Assembly: GCA_023382655.1 (NCBI GenBank)
Contig: JAHDWK010000005.1
Span: 284,138 to 348,137 of the forward strand
Source of the DNA: Anaerolineae bacterium
GTDB taxonomy: Bacteria > Chloroflexota > Anaerolineae > Promineifilales > Promineifilaceae
Length of the DNA: 64,000 bases
Direction: 5' to 3'
A program made the translations under genes and the position numbers. The notes beneath the pieces are model-generated. The model searched no databases. It had not been told where the DNA came from and saw nothing but the letters and a program-made list of their open reading frames with translations. Each line of letters opens with the position of its first letter. Within the stretch, counting starts at the first letter, position 1. This document shows positions 35,909-44,910 of this stretch, piece after piece.

Positions 35909-36520
35909 ATGATGCATCCAAATTGTGAGGTCAGAACTGTGAACGATCAGGTAGGTGTGGGTGTTTTTGCCACCGCCTTTATCCCCGCCGGTACCGTTGT
36001 GTACGTCCAGGACCCGCTGGATATTGTCATTCTCCCGGACAGCCCTCTTTTGCAAAACCCCGTCTTACGCCCCACCATAGATAAATATGCCATCTTGGAG
36101 CCAGGCGAGCGCCGGGTGATTGGTTGGGATGCGGCGAAGTATGTGAATCACTGCTGCCAGGCCAATATCATCAGCACAGGGTATGGCTTTGAGATTGCCC
36201 TGCGCGACATTCAGCCCGGCGAAGAGGTTCGGGATGAGTATGGGGTTTTTAATCTGGGCTGGACGATGGAATGGAACTGCCCCCACGTGGATAGCTGCCG
36301 GGGCTTATTACGCCCGGATGATTTTGACCATTACTGCGCCCAATGGGATGCCCAAATTCAGGCGGCGCTGCGCCAGGTGATGGATGTGCCCCAACCGTTG
36401 TGGTCGCTTTTGGATGTAGAGACCAGGGAGGCGGTGCGGCGTTATGCCGATACGGGTGAGGGCTATGTATCGGTGGCGGTGCTGAAGATGGGGGCGAGCA
36501 CGGCCGTTGCCCCTCATTGA
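35909..36520 (+). CDS. SET-domain protein
   Basis: A 203-residue protein with a bacterial SET fold: GVGVFATAFIPAGTVVYVQD at the start, the pseudoknot motif YVNHCCQANIIS and FEIALRDIQPGEEVRDEYG. WNCPHVDSCRG is a post-SET-like cysteine group. SET proteins methylate lysines with S-adenosylmethionine; bacterial targets are mostly unknown. Homologues as I recall start close to MHPNCEVR, so the start at 35909 (or 35912) is right in sequence. The only good Shine-Dalgarno site (GGAGG at 35889) serves an out-of-frame ATG at 35899 that encodes MKLYDASKL and stops inside this gene. Confidence 0.87.
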   Translation: MMHPNCEVRTVNDQVGVGVFATAFIPAGTVVYVQDPLDIVILPDSPLLQNPVLRPTIDKYAILEPGERRVIGWDAAKYVNHCCQANIISTGYGFEIALRDIQPGEEVRDEYGVFNLGWTMEWNCPHVDSCRGLLRPDDFDHYCAQWDAQIQAALRQVMDVPQPLWSLLDVETREAVRRYADTGEGYVSVAVLKMGASTAVAPH

Positions 36521-36564
36521 TGGTGGTGAATACATAGTTAACCTGCCCCTTTCTTATTGACAAT

Positions 36565-37083
36565 ATGAAAACAAAGTACTTGATCGAAGAATGGAACGAA
36601 ACACATCCACGCTGGCATGAGTTTGGGGCATGTCTTGAATTGGTGGCTCCCGAACAAGCGCCTTTTGTGTTCGAGGAGTACTATCGCGCATATCAATCGT
36701 ATTTGTTAGTTGCGCTTCAGTCGAATGAGGTTGTCGGCTTCATTAGATTTGCGGTTCAGCCCATCGGCCCGGAAGCAAAGTGTCCGGCATTATATCTGAA
36801 CGGGGTTCAACTCACCGAGGCCAAAATCCATGCTTTTGCCGTTCGCGAGGATGCCAGAGGTCAAGGCATCGGCACGGAGTTACAGAAACAAACCATACAA
36901 CGTGCTAAAGCACTTGGGTGTTATCAGGTGGCATCGTATAGTAGTTACGGGCGCGATGCGAACCATCACATCAAACTTTCTCTGGGGTTTGCAGTACAGC
37001 CAGAAGTTCATGGAGATAATCAACAAGGCGTTTACTTCATTATGCCGCTCAAAATCAATACACCATTGGGCATCATAGGATGA
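36565..37083 (+). CDS. GNAT-family acetyltransferase
   Basis: A 172-residue single-domain GNAT. AKIHAFAVREDARGQGIGTE is the acetyl-CoA strand and pyrophosphate loop (R-G-Q-G-I-G), followed by LQKQTIQRAKALGCYQVASY and a C-terminal region that places an aromatic substrate pocket. The substrate is unknown. Base composition is lower in GC than the flanks and ACGGCCGT is absent, as in other genes of this island between the two topoisomerase genes. Confidence 0.88.
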   Translation: MKTKYLIEEWNETHPRWHEFGACLELVAPEQAPFVFEEYYRAYQSYLLVALQSNEVVGFIRFAVQPIGPEAKCPALYLNGVQLTEAKIHAFAVREDARGQGIGTELQKQTIQRAKALGCYQVASYSSYGRDANHHIKLSLGFAVQPEVHGDNQQGVYFIMPLKINTPLGIIG

Positions 37084-37116
37084 ATGTCTACGCAGATCCA
37101 TATAGGAGGGTAAACC

Positions 37117-37521
37117 ATGACGAACGTGATTCCTGAGGTCAACACCGAGGTCCTGCAAGCCTTTGCCGATGCGTGGAATCGTCATGATGTTGATGCGCTC
37201 ATGTCATTCATGGCGGAGGATTGTGTGTTCGAAGCCTCAGCAGGTCTGGAAGTGTGTGGCACTCGCTACGTGGGACGTGAAGCCGTGCGAGCCGGCTTTG
37301 CGGAGGTCTGGGCAGTCTTCCCCGATGCCCATTGGGGCAATGCGCGCCACTTTGTTCAGGGAGAGCGAGGGGTTTCGGAGTGGACATTCACGGGAACCCG
37401 AACGGACGGTTCTCGGGTGGAAGTACATGGTTGTGATCTGTTAACGTTTCGAGATGGCAAGATCGTCCTGAAGAATTCCTACCGCAAGAACCGTCCACCG
37501 ATAGCCGCCGGGAATCGGTGA
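37117..37521 (+). CDS. SnoaL-like (NTF2-fold) protein
   Basis: A 134-residue protein of the NTF2/SnoaL superfamily: VLQAFADAWNRHDVDALMSF, EDCVFEASAGLEVCGTRYVG, VFPDAHWGNARHFVQGE and WTFTGTRTDGSRVEVHGCDL give the cone-shaped alpha-beta barrel. Members are small-molecule isomerases, cyclases or binding proteins, and the substrate is open. AGGAGGG lies upstream of ATG 37117. It follows the GNAT gene by 33 bases and may share its transcript. Confidence 0.88.
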   Translation: MTNVIPEVNTEVLQAFADAWNRHDVDALMSFMAEDCVFEASAGLEVCGTRYVGREAVRAGFAEVWAVFPDAHWGNARHFVQGERGVSEWTFTGTRTDGSRVEVHGCDLLTFRDGKIVLKNSYRKNRPPIAAGNR

Positions 37522-37866
37522 GTTCACCGTGGTTGGTGAGTCATTTGAGGGGAGACACGGCCGTACCCCTCCCCCTCACACCGCGCCGATAAAGACGCAC
37601 GGCCGTTGCCCCCGCCAGCACCCACCCTCCGTTACAAAAAACGCGCCCACGCGCCTGCTTCACAATGGACAATACCCCCCTTCTCCGGTATCCTGGCCGT
37701 ACCCCCTTCACAACACTGGCAAACAACAGACAGCTTGCGGTAAACTTGCAGCTATTGAAAGGTCATCAGTGGATGGATTATGATGATTTATTGGGTGATA
37801 GGTCGGCTGAATAATGAATTAGGCCGCATTTGTTGCTTCCCTGTAAGTTGTTAGGGACTGTAAGTT
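37522..37866. other. spacer without recognised gene
   Basis: Two ACGGCCGT sites (37558, 37598) and a GC-rich stretch are followed by an A/T-rich stretch. GTAAGTTGTTAGGGACTGTAAGTT before ATG 37867 is a short direct repeat. No convincing open frame, RNA or element is seen. Confidence 0.5.
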
Positions 37867-38736
37867 ATGGACGCGAGAAAACTTCAACAGCTTCTGAGTC
37901 AAGATGAAGGTGCAAGTCTAGATTTCAAACAAGAATTCTATAAGATTTATGCTGGTGACCCAGAAGCAAAGGAGAGACAAAAGCATGAACTTATAAAGGA
38001 CATTTTATCTTTGGCTAATGGTAATGCGAGTGTCGCTGGAGAAACAGCCTATTTGATTATCGGAGCAAGTAACGAGTTCAATGCGGCTGGCAATAGAGAC
38101 TTGCATGATACAAGCGTTAGTCGCTTGCCAGATTCGGTAGCCTTACTGGGAATGGTAAATGCTTTTTGTGAGCCCCCCCTAAATGAGTTGCAGTGTCATA
38201 CTGTTGATATAGAGGGAAAACAGCTTTTTATTATAGCTATTCCCTTTAGCCCGCACTTGCATGAGCTTACCAAAAGGTTGCAGACACCATCACAAACGTA
38301 TTCAAAGTATGTAACACTTGTTAGACACAACGAAAGCGTTGAAATAGCCTCAGCCAAGGAACGAGCAGCAATTCTTAAACTTAAACAAACTAAACTAGCC
38401 GAGATGGAAAATCCACCATTCCTTGTTGGTGGGATAGTAGGATTTGCGCTAGGGTTTATGGTAGGTGGTATTGCACCTTTTCAGCTTACTGAGGATGAGG
38501 ACCTAAATAGGGAGATTGGCCCCTATGTAGGAGGAGTCGTTGGCGGTGTATTAGGCCAAACAATTGGCGCTTCTCACCATCTTAAATATAGATTTCAGAA
38601 GAAATACCCCGACCGATTTTTGTTTCTTGAAAGGATATGGTTTCTAACGATTACCCTTGGTGGATACATCCTGCTATCCTTGATAAAAGAATCATTCAAA
38701 AAGATTTGGCGTAAGATCACGTTTTCTAAAAGATAA
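37867..38736 (+). CDS. Schlafen/AlbA_2-domain protein with C-terminal membrane segments
   Basis: A 289-residue protein. Residues 1-165 match the AlbA_2 (Schlafen-like, divergent AAA_4) domain: EGASLDFKQEFYKIYAGDPE, then KHELIKDILSLANGNASVAG, then AYLIIGASNEFN and IAIPFSPHLHEL. Residues about 178-215 and 250-275 are hydrophobic (VGGIVGFALGFMVGGIAPF, VGGVVGGVLGQTIGA, ITLGGYILLSLI), so the C-terminus is probably in the membrane. AlbA_2 proteins occur as regulators and in anti-phage systems; a membrane-tethered form fits an abortive-infection effector, but that is inference. The gene is A/T-rich and lacks ACGGCCGT, so it is probably acquired. Confidence 0.75.
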   Translation: MDARKLQQLLSQDEGASLDFKQEFYKIYAGDPEAKERQKHELIKDILSLANGNASVAGETAYLIIGASNEFNAAGNRDLHDTSVSRLPDSVALLGMVNAFCEPPLNELQCHTVDIEGKQLFIIAIPFSPHLHELTKRLQTPSQTYSKYVTLVRHNESVEIASAKERAAILKLKQTKLAEMENPPFLVGGIVGFALGFMVGGIAPFQLTEDEDLNREIGPYVGGVVGGVLGQTIGASHHLKYRFQKKYPDRFLFLERIWFLTITLGGYILLSLIKESFKKIWRKITFSKR

Positions 38737-39015
38737 AAATATAGGTAAGTGATTGAACATTTCGGGTTGCCAAATAGGTCTCGTTGTGGCCCATCTTCCA
38801 CTAGCTTTTGTAAGCGGCGTTACGACCGTACACCCCACTCCCTCCCTTCTCTCAAACAAACCTATCCAAACGAATCATTGATGTCAGACCCCTGCTTCAA
38901 CAAACCAGGTTTGTAGATGAGGAGTGCACACGTAGGTGGGCTTTGCCGCTTGTGCCGCGATTTCAATTGTCGGGTTTTGTCATATTTCGAATTGCACACG
39001 GCCGTGTCCAACCCA

Positions 39016-39044
39016 TTGACAGCCCGCTCCAAATTGCCTATATT
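39016..39044 (+). promoter_or_regulatory. sigma-70-type promoter of the gyrA paralogue
   Basis: TTGACA (39016-39021), a 17-base spacer, then TATATT (39039-39044). The start of transcription would be near 39051, giving a leader of about 85 bases that contains the AGACCC hairpin. Confidence 0.75.
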
Positions 39045-39088
39045 TACGCCCGCCTCAATAGAACATTTATTTCATTTTTAGAACACGC

Positions 39089-39121
39089 AGACCCGAAGGG
39101 TTTCCCAAACCCTTCGGGTCT
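39089..39121. repeat. AGACCCGAAGGG hairpin in the gyrA-paralogue leader
   Basis: Perfect 15-bp arms AGACCCGAAGGGTTT (39089-39103 and 39107-39121), loop CCC. It ends 14 bases before ATG 39136 and lies downstream of a good promoter, so it is transcribed as part of the 5' leader. Confidence 0.85.
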
Positions 39122-39135
39122 TTAGTAGACAAACC

Positions 39136-41649
39136 ATGGAAATCGGAACAGTCAAACAAATCAACATTGATGAAGAAGTACGCGAATCGTACCTCAGCTA
39201 CGCCATGAGCGTCATCGTCTCGCGGGCGCTGCCTGATGCCCGCGACGGCCTCAAACCGGTGCAGCGGCGCATCCTCTACGCCATGTATGACATGGGTCTG
39301 CGCCCCAACACCGCCTACAAAAAGGCGGCGCGTGTTGTCGGCGAAGTGCTGGGTAAATATCACCCGCACAGCGACCAGGCCGTCTATGACGCTATGGTGC
39401 GCCTGGCTCAAGATTTTTCGCTGCGTTACACCCTGGTAGACGGGCAGGGCAACTTTGGCAGCATTGACGGCGACGAAGCCGCCGCCATGCGCTACACCGA
39501 AGCCCGTATGACGCAGATGGGTCATGACATGCTGGCCGATATAGAGAAGGCGACCGTCAACTTCAACCCCAATTTTGATGATTCGCTCAAAGAACCGGGT
39601 GTCTTGCCCGCCACCATCCCTAACCTGCTGGTCAACGGCTCATCGGGTATCGCCGTGGGTATGGCTACCAGCATCCCGCCGCATAACCTGGGCGAAGTGA
39701 TAGATGCCCTCACCTACATGCTCGCAAACTGGGCCAAACTGGACGACATTTCTGTGGCTGACCTGATGCAGTTTATCAAAGGGCCAGATTTCCCCACCGG
39801 CGGGCTGGTGTTCCGCTACCGGGATATGAAGGGGGTGGAGAGTGATGCCCTGACCAGCGCCTACGCCACCGGGCGCGGTCATGTGACGGTGCGGGCCAAA
39901 GCGCATGTGGAGGAGATGGGGCGCAATAAATCGCGCATTGTCATCACCGAACTGCCCTACCAGGCCAACAAGACCAATTTGTTGGGGCGCATTGCTGATC
40001 TGCACCGGGATGGCAAGATTGAAGGGCTGACCGATTTGCGCGATGAGTCTGACCGCAACGGGATGCGCATCATCATCGAGACGACACGCACGGTGGAGCC
40101 GGAGGCGGTGCTGGCGGCGCTGTTTAACCTGACGCCGCTGCAAAACACCTTTAGCATTTCCCTGCTGGCGCTGGTCAATGGCGAGCCGCGGGTGCTGACG
40201 CTGAAGCAAGCCTTGCGGGTTTATCTGGAACACCGCCTGGAAGTGATTCGCCGCCGCAGTGAACATGACCTGGCCAAAGCGCAGCGGCGAGCGCACATTT
40301 TGGAAGGGCTGCTCAAGGCGCTGGATCACCTGGACGAAGTGATTGACACTATCCGGCGTTCCCGCTCGGTGGAGACGGCCCATGCCAACTTGATGAAGAA
40401 GTTTGCTCTGTCAGAAGTGCAGGCGCAGGCAATTTTGGACATGCAGCTCAGGCGGCTGGCGGCTTTGGAGCGGCAGAAGATTCAGGAAGAGCATAAAGAA
40501 CAGAAGCAACTGATTAAGTTTCTGGAAAAGCTGTTGGCAAATCCGGGCATGATGCGGGAGACGATTAAGGAGGAGTTGACGGCCGTTAAAAGCCAATATG
40601 CCGATGTACGCCGCACCCAAATTGTGGATGGCATGGATAGCAAAGTGATTACGGCCACCGACCTGCTGCCGAAAGAAAATGTCTGGGTGATGGTGGGTGA
40701 GAAGGGTACAGTGGCCCGTACTACCACACCGGAAATAGTAAAGATCCCGCTGAAACCGAAAGAGCAGCCCACGGCGCTGCTGGCGGCCAATACCCAGGAT
40801 ATTTTGTACCTGTTTGCTGCCGACGGCCGTGCCGTCAGTCTGCCCGTCTACCAGCTACCCCAGGCCACCGAATTGGGCGTGGGTACACATTATGCCGATA
40901 TGACCGGCTTTACCCGGCGCGACCATCTGGCGGCGGCATTGGTGCTGCCGGTGGGGATGGAAGGCTATTTGTTCCTGACCACACTGGCGGGCGTGGTAAA
41001 ACGGGTGCGGGTGGAAGATTTGCCCGGCATTACCACCGACCCGTTTACGGTGATGAATGTGCCCGATGAGGATGCGTTGGGTTGGGTGCGGCTGACGGAC
41101 GGCCGTCAGGAAATGTTGCTGGCGACGGCGAACGGTCAGGCCATCCGCTTCCAGGAAGAGGAAGTACGGCCGATGGGTTTACCCGCAGGCGGCGTCATGG
41201 GCATCAAACTGGCCGACGAAACCGACGGTGTCATCGCCGCCGACGTAGTGGAGCCGGATGGTTATTTGTGGAGCATTACCGATAATGGCATGGTGAAGGC
41301 GTCACCGCTGAGTGAGTATCCCACGCAAGGACGGCATGGCGCGGGCGTCATTAACGTGCGTTTGCCCAAAGAAGCGGCGGAAGTGGTAGCCGCCGTCATC
41401 TGTTTGGAAAAAACGGAACTGTTGGTGACGACAGGTATCGGTTCTACTAAGAAGCTGAACCTGAATGCCGGCGCGGTGGGGGCGCGTTCCCTGAAGCCGC
41501 GCCCGGCGATGACGGTGGGCGAACGTAACCAGATTACCGGCGCGCTGCGGATTATGGAACGGCCAGAGGTAAGTGGGGAAGAGGAGACGGCCGTCTCCCC
41601 CCAACAATTGGCGCTGTTACCGGAAAAACCAACCAAAAAGAAGAAATAG
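39136..41649 (+). CDS. second GyrA/ParC-type topoisomerase subunit
   Basis: An 837-residue paralogue of GyrA. It starts [20 protein letters not shown], has catalytic Tyr120 in [12 protein letters not shown], and keeps the winged-helix, tower and coiled-coil parts ([20 protein letters not shown]). The C-terminal pinwheel is present but there is no GyrA box: the matching place reads [20 protein letters not shown]. By family knowledge, lack of the box points to a ParC-like decatenase role or a gyrase variant without strong DNA wrapping. The quinolone pocket reads [10 protein letters not shown], with Gln where E. coli GyrA has Ser83. The partner B subunit is not in the window. No Shine-Dalgarno site is seen before ATG 39136. 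Confidence 0.92.
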   Translation: MEIGTVKQINIDEEVRESYLSYAMSVIVSRALPDARDGLKPVQRRILYAMYDMGLRPNTAYKKAARVVGEVLGKYHPHSDQAVYDAMVRLAQDFSLRYTLVDGQGNFGSIDGDEAAAMRYTEARMTQMGHDMLADIEKATVNFNPNFDDSLKEPGVLPATIPNLLVNGSSGIAVGMATSIPPHNLGEVIDALTYMLANWAKLDDISVADLMQFIKGPDFPTGGLVFRYRDMKGVESDALTSAYATGRGHVTVRAKAHVEEMGRNKSRIVITELPYQANKTNLLGRIADLHRDGKIEGLTDLRDESDRNGMRIIIETTRTVEPEAVLAALFNLTPLQNTFSISLLALVNGEPRVLTLKQALRVYLEHRLEVIRRRSEHDLAKAQRRAHILEGLLKALDHLDEVIDTIRRSRSVETAHANLMKKFALSEVQAQAILDMQLRRLAALERQKIQEEHKEQKQLIKFLEKLLANPGMMRETIKEELTAVKSQYADVRRTQIVDGMDSKVITATDLLPKENVWVMVGEKGTVARTTTPEIVKIPLKPKEQPTALLAANTQDILYLFAADGRAVSLPVYQLPQATELGVGTHYADMTGFTRRDHLAAALVLPVGMEGYLFLTTLAGVVKRVRVEDLPGITTDPFTVMNVPDEDALGWVRLTDGRQEMLLATANGQAIRFQEEEVRPMGLPAGGVMGIKLADETDGVIAADVVEPDGYLWSITDNGMVKASPLSEYPTQGRHGAGVINVRLPKEAAEVVAAVICLEKTELLVTTGIGSTKKLNLNAGAVGARSLKPRPAMTVGERNQITGALRIMERPEVSGEEETAVSPQQLALLPEKPTKKKK

Positions 41650-41689
41650 CCAGCTTAGACAAATGACGGTACAATGCACCAACTCGTTC

Positions 41690-41723
41690 AGACCTGACAG
41701 GTTTCTAAAAACCTGTCAGGTCT
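41690..41723. repeat. AGACCTGACAGG hairpin before the cold-shock gene
   Basis: Perfect 15-bp arms AGACCTGACAGGTTT (41690-41704 and 41709-41723), loop CTAA, nearly identical to the one at 8087 and ending 24 bases before ATG 41748. Confidence 0.85.
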
Positions 41724-41747
41724 ATAGGCTACCAACGGAGATGAAAG

Positions 41748-42221
41748 ATGAGCTACAAAGACCAATGGGCGACTAATGACAATGGGGAACAATTTTTGTT
41801 TACAGTGGAGATGCAGCGGCGGTTAGACGAGGCCGGACTACCAATCGAACCGGCTTCACTGTCTCAACTACAGGAACGGGTGGCGGTACGGCCGTCGTAC
41901 TCACCGCCGCCCTCAAGACAGCATACTCAGGACAGAGATGAGGACATGGGCACAACTTTTGCCGAACCACTGACCATTCAAATTGATCCACAGACCGGCA
42001 AATACCTGGGGCGGTTGAAGTGGTATAACGTCAAAAAAGGGTATGGCTTTCTGGTGCGCGGCGCCGGTGAAGAGATATTCTTTCACAAGAGCAGCACTGT
42101 GGGTGATCCCGAAGAAATACAAGAAGGGCAGTGGGTTCTCTATGATGTGGAAGAAACCCGTAAAGGCTTGGAAGCGACTGAAATTGAGCCTTATGAAGGG
42201 GATACCAGCTTGTTAGCCTGA
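41748..42221 (+). CDS. protein with C-terminal cold-shock domain
   Basis: A 157-residue protein. Residues about 87-150 form a cold-shock domain: GRLKWYNVKKGYGFLVRGAG carries the RNP1-like KGYGFL, and EEIFFHKSSTVGDPEEIQEG carries RNP2-like IFFHKS. The 85-residue N-terminal part is polar, proline-rich and probably flexible (RPSYSPPPSRQHTQDRDEDM). Typical CspA proteins have about 67 residues, so this is an extended form. It should bind single-stranded RNA or DNA. ACGGAGATGAAAG gives the ribosome-binding site. It is followed by a textbook terminator. Confidence 0.9.
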   Translation: MSYKDQWATNDNGEQFLFTVEMQRRLDEAGLPIEPASLSQLQERVAVRPSYSPPPSRQHTQDRDEDMGTTFAEPLTIQIDPQTGKYLGRLKWYNVKKGYGFLVRGAGEEIFFHKSSTVGDPEEIQEGQWVLYDVEETRKGLEATEIEPYEGDTSLLA

Positions 42222-42222
42222 T

Positions 42223-42250
42223 AAAAAAACGGCCAGATGGCCGTTTTTTT
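42223..42250. terminator. bidirectional terminator
   Basis: A7-CGGCCA, a two-base loop and TGGCCG-T7 (42223-42250) form a textbook factor-independent terminator for the cold-shock gene and, with the A-run read in reverse, for the convergent membrane-protein gene that ends at 42250. Confidence 0.95.
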
Positions 42251-42867
42251 TATATCATCCCAAATACATGCCGTTTCAGTTCAAAGACATCATCGGGCAT
42301 CACGTCGGGGACAATTAGCGCGCCGCCTACTTTGGCGGTGCCCTCCACAAATTGATAGGCTACCAGACTAATGTAGACATCGCGGGCGCCGGTAAAAAAT
42401 TGAAAGATGCGCCAGATGTAACTTTTCGACCAGTTAGGGTCTACTACCTGCGGCAGCCCTTTGAGTTCAATATTGTCAGCCAGGGGAAATGCGTTGGGTT
42501 GGGGGATGGAGATGATAAATCGGGCATTGGTTTTTTGCAGGCGGTATTGTTGGTAGATAATGCGTTGGTGTAGGGCCAATAGAAAGAGGCTAACAAAGAA
42601 AAACACAGGGATAAAAGCGATCCCCCAATGGTAGTTCAGGTTTGTGGTGAGCACGGCCGTGAGAAAAGTCACCACTGCCGCCAACAGCAAAAACCAGCCG
42701 AACCGGTCAATTATCCAATACCCTAATATATCCCGGTACCAGGCCAGGTGAATTTCTAGTTGCAATTCTTCGCCAGGCATGAGGCGATCTTCCAAATTAC
42801 TTGGCTTAAAGGAGTCCTGGATATTGGTCAGCGAAGCCGAGAAATCCCAATAACGACGAATAGGCAT
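42250..42867 (-). CDS. PH-like membrane protein
   Basis: A 205-residue protein with two close membrane helices (FGWFLLLAAVVTFLTAVLTT and HWGIAFIPVFFFVSLFLLAL, about residues 57-100). They are flanked by soluble parts, as in bacterial PH (bPH2/YdbT-like) proteins where a membrane hairpin precedes a PH-like fold (RLQKTNARFIISIPQPNAFP, then DIELKGLPQVVD). The function is unknown. It is the last gene of a minus-strand set with the LysM protein (12 bases apart) and the SLT/M23 protein, so a cell-envelope role is likely. Confidence 0.65.
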   Translation of the reverse strand: MPIRRYWDFSASLTNIQDSFKPSNLEDRLMPGEELQLEIHLAWYRDILGYWIIDRFGWFLLLAAVVTFLTAVLTTNLNYHWGIAFIPVFFFVSLFLLALHQRIIYQQYRLQKTNARFIISIPQPNAFPLADNIELKGLPQVVDPNWSKSYIWRIFQFFTGARDVYISLVAYQFVEGTAKVGGALIVPDVMPDDVFELKRHVFGMI

Positions 42868-42879
42868 GAGAAGAACCCT

Positions 42880-43434
42880 TTACCATCCCTGTGACATGGG
42901 TATTAACAAAACTTGTCCTGGATAAATGATATGGGAAGACAATCCGTTCATAGCCATAATGTCATTGACGGTTGTGCCAAAGCGGGCGGCGATACTATAG
43001 AGCGTATCACCGGCGACGACCACATATTGCACCGTGCCCGGTGTGCCGCCACCGCTCTCTGGTGGAACCCCACCGCCGCTGGAAGGCGGCGTAACGATAA
43101 TGACTACAGGCGGCTGGGTGGGAGCAGGCGGTGCGCCACCACTACTTCCTGAACCAGAAGAATTCAAAGCCGAGTTTATGATTGTCTCCGTGGAGTTGAC
43201 AAAGGAATCAAACTCACCATCTGTCGTCGCTTGCAGGCGGTCGTTGGCCCAGGAAAAAACAAAGGTGTCTACCAACCAGCCCACAAATAACAACGTGACT
43301 AATATCCCCACGAAGTAAAGAACTAGCTTGGCAAATTTGAAATCTTTGATCGGCCCCTGCTTAAACAACAGGAAAACGATCAATGCGCCACCTAGTATAA
43401 GAGGCAAAAATCTTAGTAGTTGTAATAGATCCAT
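42880..43434 (-). CDS. LysM-domain membrane protein
   Basis: A 184-residue protein with two N-terminal membrane helices ([16 protein letters not shown] and [19 protein letters not shown]). A flexible Ser/Gly/Pro-rich linker ([20 protein letters not shown]) follows. The C-terminal LysM domain ([20 protein letters not shown], then [16 protein letters not shown]) binds the glycan chains of peptidoglycan. It lies between the SLT/M23 cell-wall enzyme gene (49 bases upstream) and the PH-like gene. GAGGAG about ten bases before ATG 43434 supports the start. Confidence 0.9.
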   Translation of the reverse strand: MDLLQLLRFLPLILGGALIVFLLFKQGPIKDFKFAKLVLYFVGILVTLLFVGWLVDTFVFSWANDRLQATTDGEFDSFVNSTETIINSALNSSGSGSSGGAPPAPTQPPVVIIVTPPSSGGGVPPESGGGTPGTVQYVVVAGDTLYSIAARFGTTVNDIMAMNGLSSHIIYPGQVLLIPMSQGW

Positions 43435-43483
43435 GATGTTTCTACTCCTCTCGTATGTACTGCCTGGTTAAATTCATTGGCCG

Positions 43484-44767
43484 TCAGGGCAAAAATGGCC
43501 TGGGGTCAACGAATGTGTCGTTCATTTTGTCAAAAACGGTGTAATGGACATGGGGGCCGGTGGCAATGCCCACAGCGCCCATGACGCCTACGGCCTGACC
43601 TTGTTTGACGTTGCCTTCGGCGATAAAAAAGGTGCGGGCGTGCAGCAGCCACACAATCCATTCGTCGTTTTCGATGCGGATAGTGCTGTTATACCATTGG
43701 TCGGTGTAGGTGGTGAGTTCGCCGGCGATGGGCGCTTGCAACACGGCCGTGCTGTTGCTGCTGGAAATGTCTAGCCCTGGCAGTCCGTAGCTGCACCCAT
43801 GAATGTCCTGGGTCAAAAGGGGGGATTCGCTGACGGGGTTGAAGCGTGGACGCAGCGACGGCCGTCCTATCACATGCGCTTCGCCCAAACAATCACCGTC
43901 GGGCAAAGCACGGTAAGCGGGGAAATTCATGCTCACCTCACTCCCGCCCATACCGCCCATCAGGTCGGCAAAAAAGCTGCTGGTGAGGTCATAAAATTGC
44001 AGACTGATGTAGAGCAGGGTCAGGGCAAACGGCCGTCCTTCCACATCTAGTTGTCCTGTAATCAAACTTTGAAACGCCAGATGCGCCGGCCAGGCGCCCA
44101 ACGTTTTCATCTCGACTGTACCCAGCTCAATATCGCTGTAAATCATGTTGGTGTGGGCCGCATCATACAGATTCATGACATATGCCGAATCATCGGCATC
44201 CAGCCGGCGCGCGGCGCCCATCCCGGCGTTATAAGCAAAGTAGCACTTCTTAATGGTCGCCGAGTCCTGAGTAAAATAGGTTATCTCCGGGCAGCGTTTC
44301 TTAAACTCCTCAGCGCCAATCCGCAGTTGTGCGTGTATTTCCAGGTCAGCAATGGGGCCGGGTGTAAAACAAGGATGCGCCCCTGACCGCACCAGATCAT
44401 AAGCGCCCATAATGCCGGTGCAGTTGGCCGGGTTAACCGCTAACATGCTGTTTTCTTTGAACCACAGCACCAGCGGTACCTCACGGGGAATATCTACAGA
44501 GCGAGCAATACTGTCGGCCACCGGCGCCCACTGCACGGCCGTTGCCTGAATATCTCTGGGTAAATCATACTGCCCATTCATATACATACTGCTGCCCACT
44601 ACCAGTCCCGTCCCCAGTAACACCAACAAAACGGTGTCATAAATGCCCCGGAAAAACCCAAAGGCCATCACCTGTTTGTTGAGGCCCAATAAAGGCCATA
44701 CTTGCTGCTGCAACCAGGTATTGACGCGCGCGTGCAGCAAGAGGAGCGCCTCTAACAAAGGAGACAT
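43484..44767 (-). CDS. membrane-anchored cell-wall enzyme with SLT-like and M23 domains
   Basis: A 427-residue protein with a membrane helix at about 42-62 (IYDTVLLVLLGTGLVVGSSM). Residues 85-200 look like a lytic transglycosylase: Glu105 in LWFKENS takes the place of the catalytic Glu, and CYFAYNAGMGAARRL carries the family's AYNAG. The C-terminal LytM/M23 domain (about 320-427) has GVMGAVGIATGPHVHYTVFD with the HxH zinc pair (His406/His408). The first ligand motif reads LPGLD where active enzymes have HxGxD, so one zinc ligand is missing and peptidase activity is doubtful. It is the first gene of the LysM and PH-like set. Confidence 0.82.
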   Translation of the reverse strand: MSPLLEALLLLHARVNTWLQQQVWPLLGLNKQVMAFGFFRGIYDTVLLVLLGTGLVVGSSMYMNGQYDLPRDIQATAVQWAPVADSIARSVDIPREVPLVLWFKENSMLAVNPANCTGIMGAYDLVRSGAHPCFTPGPIADLEIHAQLRIGAEEFKKRCPEITYFTQDSATIKKCYFAYNAGMGAARRLDADDSAYVMNLYDAAHTNMIYSDIELGTVEMKTLGAWPAHLAFQSLITGQLDVEGRPFALTLLYISLQFYDLTSSFFADLMGGMGGSEVSMNFPAYRALPDGDCLGEAHVIGRPSLRPRFNPVSESPLLTQDIHGCSYGLPGLDISSSNSTAVLQAPIAGELTTYTDQWYNSTIRIENDEWIVWLLHARTFFIAEGNVKQGQAVGVMGAVGIATGPHVHYTVFDKMNDTFVDPRPFLP

Positions 44768-44910
44768 AATGTGACCATTATGCCTGATATTACGTCAAGT
44801 TGCAAGCGTTATGTCGAATAAAAAGAGGGAGTTACAGGGGTAACGGACAGGTTGTTAGTTGCCGGTGGCAAATTGCACGTTGCCAGTGATCACCTGCTAC
44901 CTGCCATTTG

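Larger units (their letters stand above)
38737..39135. other. upstream region of the second gyrA-like gene
   Basis: No gene is seen in 38737-39015. A near-consensus promoter (39016-39044) and an AGACCC hairpin (39089-39121) form the leader of the topoisomerase gene; both are listed separately. Confidence 0.6.

Noticed and set aside
37522..37866. Possible minus-strand gene in the GC-rich spacer
   Set aside because: The frame has no homology, no ribosome-binding site and a composition like spacer DNA.
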